From Candidatus Acetatifactor stercoripullorum (GTDB lineage: Bacteria > Bacillota > Clostridia > Lachnospirales > Lachnospiraceae), in assembly GCA_019114005.1 (NCBI GenBank), contig DXGH01000057.1, forward strand, positions 1-64,000: a stretch of 64,000 nucleotides of DNA. Direction: 5' to 3'. Shown piece by piece: positions 52,931-62,988 of this stretch. The position numbers and the translations under genes were made by a program. The notes under the pieces are model-generated. The model was not told where the DNA came from. It saw nothing but the letters and a program-made list of their open reading frames with translations, and did no database searches. The number at the start of each line of letters is the position of its first letter. The first letter of the stretch is position 1.

Positions 52931-54295
52931 ATGTTTGAAGGACAAAAGTGTCTTGTGATAGGCTCCGGTATCAGCGGAATGGGAGCAGTCAGCCTCTTAA
53001 AGCATTTTGGAGCGCAGATCATACTTTACGACAGCAAGGAAAACATGACGAAGGAGGAGCTTATAAAAAAGCTGGGGGAACTTTCCCCTGGCGTGACCTG
53101 TGTGACGGGAGAGCTTCCCCGTGAAATCGAGGAGAGTGTCCAGCATGTGGTGCTGAGTCCGGGTGTGCCGGTGGACCTTCCGCTGGTAGAGAGACTGCGA
53201 AACAGAGGAGCAGAAATTCTGGGAGAGATCGAGCTGGGATTTCTGGCGGAAAAGGGAAGAGTTGCAGCCATCACCGGAACCAATGGGAAAACCACTACCA
53301 CTACCCTGGTGGGGGAGATTATGAAGGCGCATCTGGGAGAGGACAATGTGTTTGTGGTAGGGAATATCGGAAATCCCTACACCATGGAGGCTTTAAAAAC
53401 CCGGCCTTCCTCCGTTACCGTTGGAGAGATCAGCTCCTTTCAGTTAGAGACCATACATACCTTCCATCCTGCCGTATCCGCAATCTTAAACATTACGCCG
53501 GATCACTTAAACCGTCATCATACCATGGAGGCGTATGTAGCGGCAAAGGAGGCTGTGGCTTCTAATCAGACAAAATCGGATATCTGCGTCCTGAATTATG
53601 AGGATGCCTATACCAGAAGCTTTGGAGAAAGATGTCCCGCCAGAGTTGTCTGGTTCTCCTCAAAAAGAGCGCTGGCCGATGGTTATTATCTGAAAGGGGA
53701 CAGTATTGTAAAAAGCCAGGGGGGAAAGGAGACGGAGCTGCTTGATATCCACAAGGATATGAACCTTGTGGGAATCTGCAATGTGGAGAATGTGATGGCG
53801 GCCATAGCGGTGGCGGAAGGGATGGGAGCCCCAACGGAGGTTATTCTCTCGGTGATTAAAGCTTTCCGCGCGGTGGAGCACAGGATTGAATTTGTGGCGT
53901 CTAAGGGCGGCGTGGACTATTATAATGACTCCAAGGCAACCAATCCAGACGCGGCCATACAGGGGATACGGGCCATGAGCAGACATACGGTGCTCATTGG
54001 GGGAGGCTACGATAAGCAGAGCGAATATGACCAATGGATCGAAAGCTTTCAGGGCAGAGTGAAATGGCTGGTGCTTGTGGGCCAGACCAGGGAGAAAATT
54101 GCGGACTGCGCCAAACGCCACGGCTTTGACCGGATCAGATTTGCGGACACCTTTGAGGAATGTCTTAAGCTGTGCACTGAGCTGGCAGAAGAAGGAGACG
54201 CCGTGCTTTTGTCTCCCGCCTGTGCAAGCTGGGGGATGTTTCCCAACTATGAGGTCAGGGGCTGGAAATTTAAGGAATATGTAAACAGTCTTTAA
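52931..54295 (+). CDS. murD: UDP-MurNAc-L-Ala D-glutamate ligase MurD
   Basis: Mur ligase of 454 residues from ATG 52931, preceded by GAGGAGGAAGGAA; a GTG at 52916 is in frame but weaker. An N-terminal Rossmann-like VIGSGISGMGAV, ATP-binding TGTNGKTTTTTLV near residue 115, GEISSFQLE, and DSKATNPDA are all present. It adds D-Glu to UDP-MurNAc-L-Ala. It follows mraY by 27 bases. Confidence 0.94.
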   Translation: MFEGQKCLVIGSGISGMGAVSLLKHFGAQIILYDSKENMTKEELIKKLGELSPGVTCVTGELPREIEESVQHVVLSPGVPVDLPLVERLRNRGAEILGEIELGFLAEKGRVAAITGTNGKTTTTTLVGEIMKAHLGEDNVFVVGNIGNPYTMEALKTRPSSVTVGEISSFQLETIHTFHPAVSAILNITPDHLNRHHTMEAYVAAKEAVASNQTKSDICVLNYEDAYTRSFGERCPARVVWFSSKRALADGYYLKGDSIVKSQGGKETELLDIHKDMNLVGICNVENVMAAIAVAEGMGAPTEVILSVIKAFRAVEHRIEFVASKGGVDYYNDSKATNPDAAIQGIRAMSRHTVLIGGGYDKQSEYDQWIESFQGRVKWLVLVGQTREKIADCAKRHGFDRIRFADTFEECLKLCTELAEEGDAVLLSPACASWGMFPNYEVRGWKFKEYVNSL

Positions 54296-54321
54296 GAGCA
54301 GGCTGTGAAAAGGAGTTGTGT

Positions 54322-55488
54322 ATGGCGGCGAGAGGAACCAGGAAACGTAAACGAAAAGAACAATCTGAATATTTTTTTGATTACAGTCTGCTGTTTATTG
54401 TATTTTTCCTGCTGGGCTTCGGACTGATTATGATTTATTCTGCAAGCTCCTACGAGGCTTATGAAGAGTACGGGGACGCGGCCTATTATCTGAAGCGTCA
54501 GCTGATGGCTGCCATCCTGGGACTGGTGCTGATGACCATTGTGGCCAACATTCCCTATCATTTCTGGGAGCGCTTTGCAGTGCTGGGCTATCTTGTGTCA
54601 GCGGCGATGATTCCTGTAGTGCTCACGCCCCTGGGCGTGGAAAGCCACGGTGCAAGGCGCTGGATTCGGATTCCGGGCATTGGCTTTAATCTGCAGCCGG
54701 CGGAGGTGGCAAAGCTGTGTATGATTCTTTTCCTGGCCACACTGGTGTGCAGGATGGGAAAGAGCGTCCGGACCCTGAAGGGCTTTTTCCTCATGGTCTG
54801 TATTCCGCTGCCCATTGTGATCATGGTCTGGAAGATAACGGATAACTTAAGCTCCGCTATTATTATCATGGGAATCTCTCTGCTTATGGTGTTTGTGGCC
54901 AGCCCGGATTACAAAAAATTTGTGCTGATGGGCCTTGCGGGAGTGGCTGCAGTGGCGCTGATTGTTTTTATGATCGTGAATGCAGATTCTGTGGAAGGCT
55001 TTCGAAGCGAGCGCATTCTGGCCTGGCTGGATCCGGAAAGCTATTCCCAGGACAAGGGCTTTCAGACCATACAGGCTCTTTATGCCATCGGAAGCGGCGG
55101 CATCTGGGGAAAGGGACTGGGACAGAGCATGCAGAAGCTCAGCTTTCTGCCGGAGGCCCAGAACGATATGATCTTTTCCATTATCTGTGAGGAGCTTGGG
55201 CTTTTTGGCGCCATCTGTGTTATCCTGATGTTTATACTTCTTTTGTGGCGCATGATGATCATAGCCAACAATGCGCCGGATCTTTTCGGGTCTATGCTTG
55301 TGGTGGGGGTGATCGGACATATTGCCATTCAGGCCATACTGAATATTGCGGTGGTCACCAACACCATCCCCAATACGGGAATCTCCCTTCCCTTTATCAG
55401 CTACGGCGGCTCCTCGGTCATGTTCCTGCTGATAGAGATCGGGCTGGTGTTAAGCGTGGCAAAGAGAATCCAGCTGAAGGAATTATAG
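54322..55488 (+). CDS. Lipid II glycosyltransferase of the FtsW/SpoVE (SEDS) family
   Basis: Membrane protein of 388 residues with about ten helices. Start ATG 54322 has AAAAGGAGT upstream. SEDS motifs are visible: IYSASSYEAY in helix 1, HGARRWIRI followed by LQPAEVAKL, and NTGISLPFISYGGSS near the end. It polymerises glycan strands with the class B PBPs. FtsW and SpoVE are hard to tell apart by sequence; the neighbouring genes suit either. An inverted repeat (CCGGTTCC/GGAACCGG) lies in the 98 bases before murA. Confidence 0.9.
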   Translation: MAARGTRKRKRKEQSEYFFDYSLLFIVFFLLGFGLIMIYSASSYEAYEEYGDAAYYLKRQLMAAILGLVLMTIVANIPYHFWERFAVLGYLVSAAMIPVVLTPLGVESHGARRWIRIPGIGFNLQPAEVAKLCMILFLATLVCRMGKSVRTLKGFFLMVCIPLPIVIMVWKITDNLSSAIIIMGISLLMVFVASPDYKKFVLMGLAGVAAVALIVFMIVNADSVEGFRSERILAWLDPESYSQDKGFQTIQALYAIGSGGIWGKGLGQSMQKLSFLPEAQNDMIFSIICEELGLFGAICVILMFILLLWRMMIIANNAPDLFGSMLVVGVIGHIAIQAILNIAVVTNTIPNTGISLPFISYGGSSVMFLLIEIGLVLSVAKRIQLKEL

Positions 55489-55586
55489 GGGAATCATGGT
55501 GTGTCCGCCCTTGGTACAAGGTACCGTGCCGGTTCCTGTTACATATGATGGAATAGGTCTTAAATTTTGGAACCGGATGGTGTTGC

Positions 55587-56840
55587 ATGAATTCGATTCA
55601 GATTCAGGGTGGTGTTGCCCTTCAGGGAAAGGTTCGCATTCAAGGCTCTAAAAATGCGGCTCTGCCCATCTTAGCGGCAACCTTGCTTACGAAAGAGACC
55701 TCCTGCATACACAACTGTCCCAGGATTGCCGATGTGCACCGCATGGTCAGCCTGTTAAGAAGCCTGGGCTGCCAGGTGGTCTGGGGGGAGGACGGCCTTC
55801 GGGTCAACGCCCTTGAGGTATGCGGACGGGATATGCAGGGAGAAGCCATCACCGGCATGCGCTCCTCCTTATGTCTTTTGGGAGCGCTGATTGGCAGATG
55901 CGGTCAGGTGGAAATGGAGTACCCGGGAGGCTGCGTCATCGGCAAAAGACCCATAGACCTGCATCTTGGGGCGCTGGAGCAGATGGGGGTGTGCTTTATC
56001 TGCGAGGACGGAAAGCTGAAAGGACGGGCCGAGGCGCTGCACGGAGCGGATATCCGCCTGCCCTTTCCCAGCGTGGGGGCAACGGAAAATATTCTTCTGG
56101 CCGCTGTGGCTGCGGAGGGGGATACCCGGATTATGGGAGCTGCCATGGAGCCGGAGGTGACGGAGCTTGTCCGCTATCTGACAGGCTGCGGCGCCAGGAT
56201 TGAAGGCGCAGGCACGGACACACTTAAGATACAGGGCGGCCAGACCTTGTATGGCACGGATTTTCGAATCTGCTCCGACAGGATTGTGGCGGGAACCTAC
56301 CTGTTTGCCTGCATCGCCGCCGGAGGCAGCGTGCTTTTGGAGGATGCGCCTGTAAAACAGCTTGAGGCTGTACTGCAGACGGCACAGGAGATGGGCGCAG
56401 GACTGTGTGTGGCAAAGGAGGGCATTTATGTCCAGGCCCCAAGAAGGCCCAAATCCCTTTCCCATATCAAAACCGCTCCCTATCCGGGATTTCCCACGGA
56501 TCTGCAGTCCATGGCATTGGCTGTCATGACCGTGGGCGACGGACAATCCAGGATTGAGGAAACTATTTTTGAGAATCGTTTCCGGGCAGCGAAGGAGCTG
56601 AAAGCCATGGGAGCGGATATCACCCTGCTGGATGAGAGGACGGTCCTGGTGCGCGGCGTGGAGAAACTGTCGGGGACTGCGGTGGAGGCAAGGGAGCTGA
56701 GGGGCGGCGCGGCCCTGGTCATTGCAGGGCTGATGGCGGAAGGAACCACCAGGGTAAACGGCTGTTCCTATATTTACCGGGGATATGAAAACATCTGCAA
56801 AGATTTAAGAGAGTTAGGAGCGCGTATTGTAAGTGCATAG
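55587..56840 (+). CDS. murA: UDP-GlcNAc 1-carboxyvinyltransferase MurA
   Basis: Enzyme of 417 residues. Start IQIQGGVALQGKVRIQGSKNAALPI and the active-site loop PGGCVIGKRPIDLH, with the catalytic Cys near residue 116 that is the target of fosfomycin in homologues. It transfers enolpyruvate to UDP-GlcNAc, the first committed step of peptidoglycan synthesis. It overlaps the next gene by 8 bases. murC and murG, often near here in other genomes, are not in this cluster. Confidence 0.93.
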   Translation: MNSIQIQGGVALQGKVRIQGSKNAALPILAATLLTKETSCIHNCPRIADVHRMVSLLRSLGCQVVWGEDGLRVNALEVCGRDMQGEAITGMRSSLCLLGALIGRCGQVEMEYPGGCVIGKRPIDLHLGALEQMGVCFICEDGKLKGRAEALHGADIRLPFPSVGATENILLAAVAAEGDTRIMGAAMEPEVTELVRYLTGCGARIEGAGTDTLKIQGGQTLYGTDFRICSDRIVAGTYLFACIAAGGSVLLEDAPVKQLEAVLQTAQEMGAGLCVAKEGIYVQAPRRPKSLSHIKTAPYPGFPTDLQSMALAVMTVGDGQSRIEETIFENRFRAAKELKAMGADITLLDERTVLVRGVEKLSGTAVEARELRGGAALVIAGLMAEGTTRVNGCSYIYRGYENICKDLRELGARIVSA

Positions 56841-57564
56841 CGGCAAAAGGAAAATCATAATCAAAATACTGGCGGCGGCAGCGGTTTTTACGGTCCTGGC
56901 TGCAGGCGCATTTTACGTGATACAGACCCATACCATTCAGACTGTGTATGTGGAGGGAAATGTGCACTATACGGAGGATGAGATAAAGAGCTTTGTCATG
57001 GAAGGCTTTCTGGGCAACAACTCTCTGTACCTGTCCCTGAAATACAAAAACAGGGGGGTGGAGGATATCCCCTTTGTAGATGTGATGGATGTAAGCATTC
57101 TTTCACCGGATACCATTAAAATAACAGTGTATGAAAAGGCTTTGGCCGGCTATGTGAAATATCTGGATACCTATATGTATTTTGACAAGGACGGCTATGT
57201 GGTGGAAAGCTCCAGCGTAAAGACCCAGGGGGTCCCCCAGATCACGGGACTTGATTTTGATCATGTGGTTTTGGGAGAGCCCCTGCCGGTGGAGGATGAC
57301 GGGGTTTTTGCCAATATTCTTGAGATCACACAGCTTTTAAACAAATATGAGCTGAGTGCGGACAAAATTTATTTTCACAGCGCCGATGAGGTTACTATTT
57401 ATTTCGGGGATGTGAAGGTGTCCGTGGGAAAAACGGGAGAGAGCCTGGAGGACAAGATTATGCTTCTTCCCAATTTTTTACAGCAGCTGGAAGGGAAAAG
57501 CGGCACCCTGCAGATGGAAAATTTTGACGGTGGAAACGGGCAGTTTACTTTCAAACCGGACTGA
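56833..57564 (+). CDS. ftsQ: Cell division protein FtsQ/DivIB
   Basis: Bitopic protein of 243 residues. A short basic tail, one membrane helix at about 8-30, then a POTRA domain (VEGNVHYTEDEIKSFV) and a beta domain (ILSPDTIKITVYEKALAGYV) outside. This is the FtsQ/DivIB layout. It starts with GTG inside the end of murA. It bridges FtsL-FtsB and the septal enzymes. Sequence similarity in the family is modest, so the call uses topology and position before ftsZ as well. Confidence 0.88.
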   Translation: MHSGKRKIIIKILAAAAVFTVLAAGAFYVIQTHTIQTVYVEGNVHYTEDEIKSFVMEGFLGNNSLYLSLKYKNRGVEDIPFVDVMDVSILSPDTIKITVYEKALAGYVKYLDTYMYFDKDGYVVESSSVKTQGVPQITGLDFDHVVLGEPLPVEDDGVFANILEITQLLNKYELSADKIYFHSADEVTIYFGDVKVSVGKTGESLEDKIMLLPNFLQQLEGKSGTLQMENFDGGNGQFTFKPD

Positions 57565-57582
57565 ATTTTCTCAAAAAATGTA

Positions 57583-57611
57583 TTGATTAATTTGTGAAAT
57601 AATTATATGAT
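57583..57611 (+). promoter_or_regulatory. Promoter before ftsZ
   Basis: TTGATT (57583-57588), 17 bases, TATGAT (57606-57611), in the AT-rich gap between ftsQ and ftsZ. Confidence 0.6.
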
Positions 57612-57673
57612 AATCTATATGGAATTTAAAAATGAAATTTTGCGGTTTCATTTGGGAAGAGGAGGATTTACCC

Positions 57674-58864
57674 TTGCTGGAGATTAAGACAAACGATGCT
57701 GAATCTGCTGCGAAGATCATTGTAGTTGGCGTAGGCGGAGCAGGTAATAATGCTGTAAATAGAATGATTGATGAAAAAATTGACGGTGTAGAATTTATTG
57801 GAGTAAATACGGACAAGCAGGCCCTGCAGCTCTGCAAGGCTCCCAGGCTTCTGCAGATCGGCGAAAAGCTCACAAAGGGGCTTGGAGCAGGCGCAAAGCC
57901 GGAGATTGGCGAGAAGGCCGCCGAGGAGAGCACGGAGGAGATATCCGCCGCTTTGAAGGGGGCGGATATGGTTTTTGTTACCTGCGGCATGGGCGGCGGA
58001 ACAGGCACCGGAGCTGCTCCGGTGGTAGCCAGGCTTGCCAAGGAAATGGGCATTCTGACCGTAGGAGTGGTGACAAAGCCCTTCCGTTTTGAGGCAAAGG
58101 CCCGTATGGTAAATGCCCTGAGTGGTATCGAGCGCATCAAGGAAAACGTGGATACCCTGATTGTGATTCCCAACGACAAGCTCCTTGAAATTGTGGACAG
58201 GCGTACCACCATGCCGGAGGCCTTGAAGAAGGCGGATGAGGTGCTCCAGCAGGCTGTGCAGGGAATTACGGATCTGATCAATGTGCCCTCTGTTATTAAT
58301 CTGGATTTTGCGGACGTACAGACCGTTATGAAGGATAAGGGCATCGCTCATATCGGGATTGGAGAAGGAAAGGGAGATGATAAGGCCCTGGAGGCTGTTA
58401 AGATGGCGGTGGAGAGCCCTCTGCTTGAGACCACCATTTCCGGTGCTACCCATGTGATTATCAATGTTTCCGGCGATATCACTCTGGCGGATGCCTCGGA
58501 TGCCGCAAGCTATGTACAGGAGCTGGCCGGTGATGAGGTAAACATCATTTTCGGCGCTATGTATGACGCGTCCAAATCTGACAGCTGCACCATCACTGTA
58601 ATTGCCACCGGTCTGGAGGATGTGGCAAACAATACCCTGCAGAACAGGCTTGGCAGCGGAAATGCCTACAGACAGCCTGGATCGCACATGACCACGCCAA
58701 ATTCCCTGAAGGGACTGAACCTGCAGTCTGGCCAGCAGGCAGGTGCATCCGGCGGAGGGCAGACGCCGTTAAAGCCTCTTGCAGGCATTCACAGGCCGAC
58801 GGATATCAGGAGCTCTGTTGAAGAGAAATCTTTGAAGATACCTGACTTTTTGCAGCGCAAATAG
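57674..58864 (+). CDS. ftsZ: Cell division GTPase FtsZ
   Basis: Tubulin-like GTPase of 396 residues. Start at TTG 57674 ([18 protein letters not shown]) is preferred since GAGGAGG precedes it and relatives start there; an upstream ATG at 57632 adds residues that do not look like Fts[15 protein letters not shown], the tubulin signature [11 protein letters not shown] near residue 107, and the C-terminal peptide KIPDFLQRK, which binds partner proteins, are intact. It forms the division ring. No ftsA gene lies upstream. Confidence 0.95.
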   Translation: MLEIKTNDAESAAKIIVVGVGGAGNNAVNRMIDEKIDGVEFIGVNTDKQALQLCKAPRLLQIGEKLTKGLGAGAKPEIGEKAAEESTEEISAALKGADMVFVTCGMGGGTGTGAAPVVARLAKEMGILTVGVVTKPFRFEAKARMVNALSGIERIKENVDTLIVIPNDKLLEIVDRRTTMPEALKKADEVLQQAVQGITDLINVPSVINLDFADVQTVMKDKGIAHIGIGEGKGDDKALEAVKMAVESPLLETTISGATHVIINVSGDITLADASDAASYVQELAGDEVNIIFGAMYDASKSDSCTITVIATGLEDVANNTLQNRLGSGNAYRQPGSHMTTPNSLKGLNLQSGQQAGASGGGQTPLKPLAGIHRPTDIRSSVEEKSLKIPDFLQRK

Positions 58865-58924
58865 AAGGGTGTTTTTTCGGACAGCAGTGATTTCGGATAG
58901 AAGTGAAACAATATGGCAAGAATA

Positions 58925-58963
58925 AGGCATATAAGGAGGAGAACCTCCCTGTATGCCTTTTTT
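58925..58963 (+). terminator. Terminator after ftsZ
   Basis: GGCATA (58926-58931) pairs with TATGCC (58952-58957), with inner GGAGG/CCTCC pairing, and is followed by TTTTTT. Confidence 0.85.
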
Positions 58964-58981
58964 AGAGAGGTGATATGCTGA

Positions 58982-60178
58982 ATGAATCATGAGATAGAGG
59001 ACGAGAGAGAAAGACGAGAGCGCAGAAGGCGCTTGATGGCAGAGAGAAAGCGCCGCAGCAGGCGGCTTAAGCTCATATATGCGTGTATTCGGAAATTCGG
59101 TCCCTATGCGGCGGGGCTTGTGGCTGCGATTGTGCTGGTCTGTGTGGGCGTGAGCCTTTCGGGAAACAAGGCCGGGAATGTGCAGGCCGGACAGGAGAGC
59201 GGGGCTTATGAGGAAACGGCCCAGGGTGGGACGGCTTCTATAGAGGAAGGAGCGCTCATGGAGGCGGATGCTGCCATGGAAGAAAGCCAGTCTGCGGAAG
59301 AGGGGGCGCCTATGGAGGGAAGCTCCTCAAAGACTGCCCAGACCCAGGAGGCGGAGGATACAAAAGAGGTTTACAGCGCAAACGTCACAGCCCAGACTGC
59401 GCAGCTTGGAGCGGATATCGACAGCAGCTATGCCATATTGATTGACCTGGACACAGGGAACGTGCTGGCGCAAAAGCAGGCGGAGGCAAGAATCAATCCC
59501 GCATCCATGACCAAGGTACTGACGGTTTTGGTTGCGGCGGAGCATGTGGAAAATTTGGATGATACCTTTACGATTACCTTAAATGAAACGGATTACAGCT
59601 ATGTCAATGACTGCAGCAGCGTAGGCTTTGCGGAAAATGAGGTGGTTACCGTGCGGGATTTGTTTTACGGAACCATTCTGCCCTCGGGAGGAGACGCAGC
59701 TGCCGGTCTGGCTGCTTATGTGGCGGGGTCCAGAGAGGCCTTTGTGGAGCTGATGAATGAAAAGCTTGCACAGCTGGGATTGTCCGACACGGCCCATATG
59801 ACCAACTGCGTGGGGCTTTATGATGAAGATCATTATTGTACGGTGTATGATATGGCTATGATTATGGAGGCGGCCCTGGATAATGAGCTGTGCAGGGAGG
59901 TTTTGTCGGCCCACACCTATACCACCTCCTCCACGCCCCAGCATCCCGAGGGAATTACCATTTCCAACTGGTTTCTGCGCCGTATTGAGGACAAGGACAC
60001 CGGCGGCGAGGTGATCTGCGGAAAGACCGGCTATGTAGTGCAGTCGGGGAGCTGTGCGGCCAGCTATGGAAGGGACGTAAACGGCAGGGAGTATGTGTGT
60101 GTGACTGCTGATGCGGGCAGCTCCTGGAAATGTATTTATGATCATGTGGCGTTGTACAAGGAGGCGTCAGGCACGTAA
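58982..60178 (+). CDS. D-alanyl-D-alanine carboxypeptidase (DacF-like)
   Basis: Serine-type peptidase of 398 residues. A strongly basic N-terminus, a membrane anchor at about 38-60 and an acidic, Glu/Ala-rich linker to about 130 lead to the S11-family domain. Active-site motifs: SMTK near residue 174, SGGD near 234 in place of the usual SGN, and KTGYV near 347. It trims the terminal D-Ala from stem peptides outside the membrane. The ATG has AGAGAGGTGATATG upstream. It is read separately from ftsZ, after a terminator. Confidence 0.88.
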   Translation: MNHEIEDERERRERRRRLMAERKRRSRRLKLIYACIRKFGPYAAGLVAAIVLVCVGVSLSGNKAGNVQAGQESGAYEETAQGGTASIEEGALMEADAAMEESQSAEEGAPMEGSSSKTAQTQEAEDTKEVYSANVTAQTAQLGADIDSSYAILIDLDTGNVLAQKQAEARINPASMTKVLTVLVAAEHVENLDDTFTITLNETDYSYVNDCSSVGFAENEVVTVRDLFYGTILPSGGDAAAGLAAYVAGSREAFVELMNEKLAQLGLSDTAHMTNCVGLYDEDHYCTVYDMAMIMEAALDNELCREVLSAHTYTTSSTPQHPEGITISNWFLRRIEDKDTGGEVICGKTGYVVQSGSCAASYGRDVNGREYVCVTADAGSSWKCIYDHVALYKEASGT

Positions 60179-60188
60179 AATGGGGCTT

Positions 60189-60227
60189 CGGACAGTTTGT
60201 CAGTATTGCTGGCGGACAAACTGTCCG
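60189..60227. terminator. Perfect 13-base inverted repeat at the convergent gene ends
   Basis: CGGACAGTTTGTC (60189-60201) pairs with GACAAACTGTCCG (60215-60227), overlapping the last codons of the AraC gene. No T-run follows on the plus strand and only ATTTT on the minus strand, so its terminator role is plausible but unproven. Confidence 0.45.
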
Positions 60228-61054
60228 GGAGTCATTCCCATGTATTTTCGGAAGATTTTAATAAAATAGCTCACATCGTTAAATCCGCAGTTGAAGGCGA
60301 TTTCTGTGACGGTGCAGCTTGTGGTGGAGAGCTGCTCCCTGGCGCATTCTATTCTGTAATAATTTAAGTATTCTACAGGAGTTTTCTGAGTCATCTGCCG
60401 GAAAAAGCGGCAGAAGTACTTGGGATTCATTCCTGCAACGGAGGCCAGTGCCTCCAGGGTGATTTCTTCTTTGTAATGCTCTGCGATATACCGCAGCACC
60501 TGCTTTAACTGCTTTAGACGAAAAAGAGCATGCTTTTGAGGACTGGCGTCTGCGGTATAGAGACCGTCCCGCAGAATCAGGCCCACCAGCAGGTACAAAG
60601 AACCCTGTACCGCAAATTCATAGCCTGTAAATTTTTCCCGCATGGCCGCAAACAGCTCTTTTGTCACGGCCCCGATGGGAGAGCCCTCTCCTGGAAGCAG
60701 ATTAAAAATCTGCAGGTCGTGGCTGATAATGGCTTCCACCTGCTTGCTGCAGATGTGATGATCCTTAAGCAGAAGCTTCATATCAAACACCAGACATTCA
60801 TATACGCAGTTTTCGGGACTTCCACCGTGGAGCATCCCGTCCTGAATAAATACAATATCCCCTTCTTTTAGCTGGTAATTTTTTTCATCTATGGTCAAAG
60901 AAAAATTACCGCGGATAATTTGAATAATTTCGCATTCCGTATGCCAGTGATAGGGCATGTGGTAGCGGGGATGCGTCCTTTCCACATGATAGAATGCAAT
61001 GGGGAAATTAAAGGTTCCCTGTTTTCTGTGTTCCTGATAATCCAGATACTTCAT
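60200..61054 (-). CDS. AraC-family transcriptional regulator, probable fucose operon activator
   Basis: Protein of 284 residues. The N-terminal cupin-like domain (HWHTECEIIQIIRGNFSLTI, GDIVFIQDGMLHGG) is the likely sugar-binding part. The C-terminal ~100 residues are two helix-turn-helix motifs of the AraC type, with LASVAGMNPKYFCRFFRQMT and AFNCGFNDVSYFIKIFRKYMGMTPGQF. It lies back to back with fucI, and their promoters share the 130-base gap, so it probably controls that operon. The effector is unknown. Confidence 0.87.
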   Translation of the reverse strand: MKYLDYQEHRKQGTFNFPIAFYHVERTHPRYHMPYHWHTECEIIQIIRGNFSLTIDEKNYQLKEGDIVFIQDGMLHGGSPENCVYECLVFDMKLLLKDHHICSKQVEAIISHDLQIFNLLPGEGSPIGAVTKELFAAMREKFTGYEFAVQGSLYLLVGLILRDGLYTADASPQKHALFRLKQLKQVLRYIAEHYKEEITLEALASVAGMNPKYFCRFFRQMTQKTPVEYLNYYRIECAREQLSTTSCTVTEIAFNCGFNDVSYFIKIFRKYMGMTPGQFVRQQY

Positions 61055-61102
61055 CTTTGCAGCCTCTTGTTGTAAAAAGTGAATTTTGTTTTATTACAAG
61101 TA

Positions 61103-61141
61103 ATTATAACACAAGAAATAAAGTGTTTGCAAAGGTATAAT
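61103..61141. promoter_or_regulatory. Overlapping divergent promoters between the AraC gene and fucI
   Basis: Minus strand: TTGCAA (61132-61127), 18 bases, TATAAT (61108-61103). Plus strand: TATAAT (61136-61141) with no good -35 box, as expected for an activator-dependent promoter. Confidence 0.6.
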
Positions 61142-61182
61142 ACTTTATAGAAACAACTTGTCGATAAAAAAAGGAGGTAACA

Positions 61183-62976
61183 ATGGCAGAGAACAGATTG
61201 ATTGGTGATTATCCCGTAATCGGTATCCGTCCCACCATCGATGGGAGAAGAGGCTATCTGGACGTGAGATCCAGTCTGGAGGAGCAGACCATGGGAATGG
61301 CCGAAGCGGCAAAGGAGCTGTTTGAAAAAAATCTGAAGTATTCCAACGGTGAGCCGGTAAAGGTCATCATTGCGGACACTACCATCAGCCGTGTGGCCGA
61401 GGCGGCGGCCTGTGCAGATAAATTCAAAAAAGCGGGGGTGGAAATTACGCTTACGGTGACGCCCTGCTGGTGCTATGGCTCTGAGACCATGGATATGGAT
61501 GAAAAGACAATCAAGGGAGTGTGGGGCTTCAATGGCACGGAACGTCCGGGAGCGGTTTATCTCGCTTCGGTGCTTGCCACCCATGCCCAGAAGGGACTTC
61601 CGGCTTTTGGCATTTACGGACATGACGTGCAGCCGGCAGATGCAAAGGAAATCCCAGAGGATGTGTCGGAAAAGCTGTTGAGATTCGGAAGAGCCGCAGT
61701 GGCAGTGGCCACTATGAGAGGGAAATCCTATCTTCAGATTGGTTCCATCTGTATGGGAATAGGAGGCTCCATTATTGATCCAAACTTTATACAGGAATAT
61801 CTGGGAATGCGGGTGGAGTCCGTAGATGAGGTGGAAATTATCCGCAGGATGTCTGAAAATATTTATGATGAGGAAGATTTCCAGAAAGCTCTCTCATGGA
61901 CCAAGGAAAACTGTAGGGAGGGCTTTGACAAGAATCCCAAGGAGGTGCAGAAATCACCGGAGCAAAAGGAAAAGGACTGGGAGTTTGTGGTGAAGATGAT
62001 GTGCATCATCAAGGATCTGATGAACGGAAATCCCAATCTTCCTGCAGGCTGTGAGGAGGAGCGGCTTGGACATAACGCTCTGGCGGCAGGCTTCCAGGGC
62101 CAGAGACAGTGGACGGACTTTTATCCCAACTGCGATTTCCCGGAATCCCTTTTAAACACCACCTTTGACTGGAACGGCGCAAGGGAGCCTTACATACTGG
62201 CGACGGAAAACGATGTGCTCAATGGTCTTGGCATGCTGTTTATGAAGCTTTTGACACACCGCGCACAGATTTTCGCAGACGTGCGCACCTATTGGAGCCC
62301 TCAGGCGGTACGCCGGGTGACTGGCTATGAGCTGTCGGGAGCAGCCAAAGAAGCGGGAGGAATCATCCATTTGATTAATTCCGGCGCGGCATGCCTGGAT
62401 GGAAGCGGAGCGGCTAAGGATGAGAAGGGCAATCCCGTTATGAAGCCCTGGTATGAGGTGACGAAAGAGGATCAGAAAGCCATTTTGGAAGCTACCCAGT
62501 GGTGCCCGGCAGATTTTGGATATTTTAGAGGAGGAGGATATTCCTCCAGGTTTGAAACCAAGTGTGAGATGCCTGTGACCATGATACGGCTGAACCTGGT
62601 AAAGGGTCTGGGGCCCATGCTTCAGATCTGCGAGGGCTGGACAGTGGAGCTTCCTCAGGAGGTGTCCGATCAGCTCTGGAAGGTTACAGACTATACCTGG
62701 CCTTGCACGTGGTTTGCACCCAGAGTGACAGGAGAGGGCGCCTTTGAGTCGGCATATCATGTGATGAACAACTGGGGGGCCAACCACGGCGCTATCAGCT
62801 ATGGGCATATCGGGGCGGATCTGATTACCCTGTGTTCCATGCTCAGGATTCCTGTGGCAATGCACAATGTGCCTGAAAAAGATATCTTCCGTCCTGCGTC
62901 CTGGGCAGCCTTTGGAATGGATAAGGAAGGGCAGGATTATAGGGCGTGCGCGGCTTACGGCCCCTTGTACAAATAG
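61183..62976 (+). CDS. fucI: L-fucose isomerase
   Basis: Enzyme of 597 residues, the usual length. Start [41 protein letters not shown], and the metal-binding region with [11 protein letters not shown] and [13 protein letters not shown] are typical of FucI. It converts L-fucose to L-fuculose in the cytoplasm with Mn2+. The ATG has AAAAAAAGGAGGTAACA upstream, one of the strongest sites in the window. First gene of the operon fucI-fucU-kinase. Confidence 0.93.
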   Translation: MAENRLIGDYPVIGIRPTIDGRRGYLDVRSSLEEQTMGMAEAAKELFEKNLKYSNGEPVKVIIADTTISRVAEAAACADKFKKAGVEITLTVTPCWCYGSETMDMDEKTIKGVWGFNGTERPGAVYLASVLATHAQKGLPAFGIYGHDVQPADAKEIPEDVSEKLLRFGRAAVAVATMRGKSYLQIGSICMGIGGSIIDPNFIQEYLGMRVESVDEVEIIRRMSENIYDEEDFQKALSWTKENCREGFDKNPKEVQKSPEQKEKDWEFVVKMMCIIKDLMNGNPNLPAGCEEERLGHNALAAGFQGQRQWTDFYPNCDFPESLLNTTFDWNGAREPYILATENDVLNGLGMLFMKLLTHRAQIFADVRTYWSPQAVRRVTGYELSGAAKEAGGIIHLINSGAACLDGSGAAKDEKGNPVMKPWYEVTKEDQKAILEATQWCPADFGYFRGGGYSSRFETKCEMPVTMIRLNLVKGLGPMLQICEGWTVELPQEVSDQLWKVTDYTWPCTWFAPRVTGEGAFESAYHVMNNWGANHGAISYGHIGADLITLCSMLRIPVAMHNVPEKDIFRPASWAAFGMDKEGQDYRACAAYGPLYK

Positions 62977-62988
62977 GAGGTGCCGTTT

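Noticed and set aside
55500..55586. Riboswitch or T-box leader before murA
   Set aside because: Only a short CCGGTTCC/GGAACCGG inverted repeat is seen, with no conserved aptamer or antiterminator elements and too little length.
61103..61141. Catabolite-control (cre) site in the fucose promoter
   Set aside because: TTGCAAAGG lacks the central CG and symmetry of a cre site; it is better explained as the -35 box of the divergent gene.
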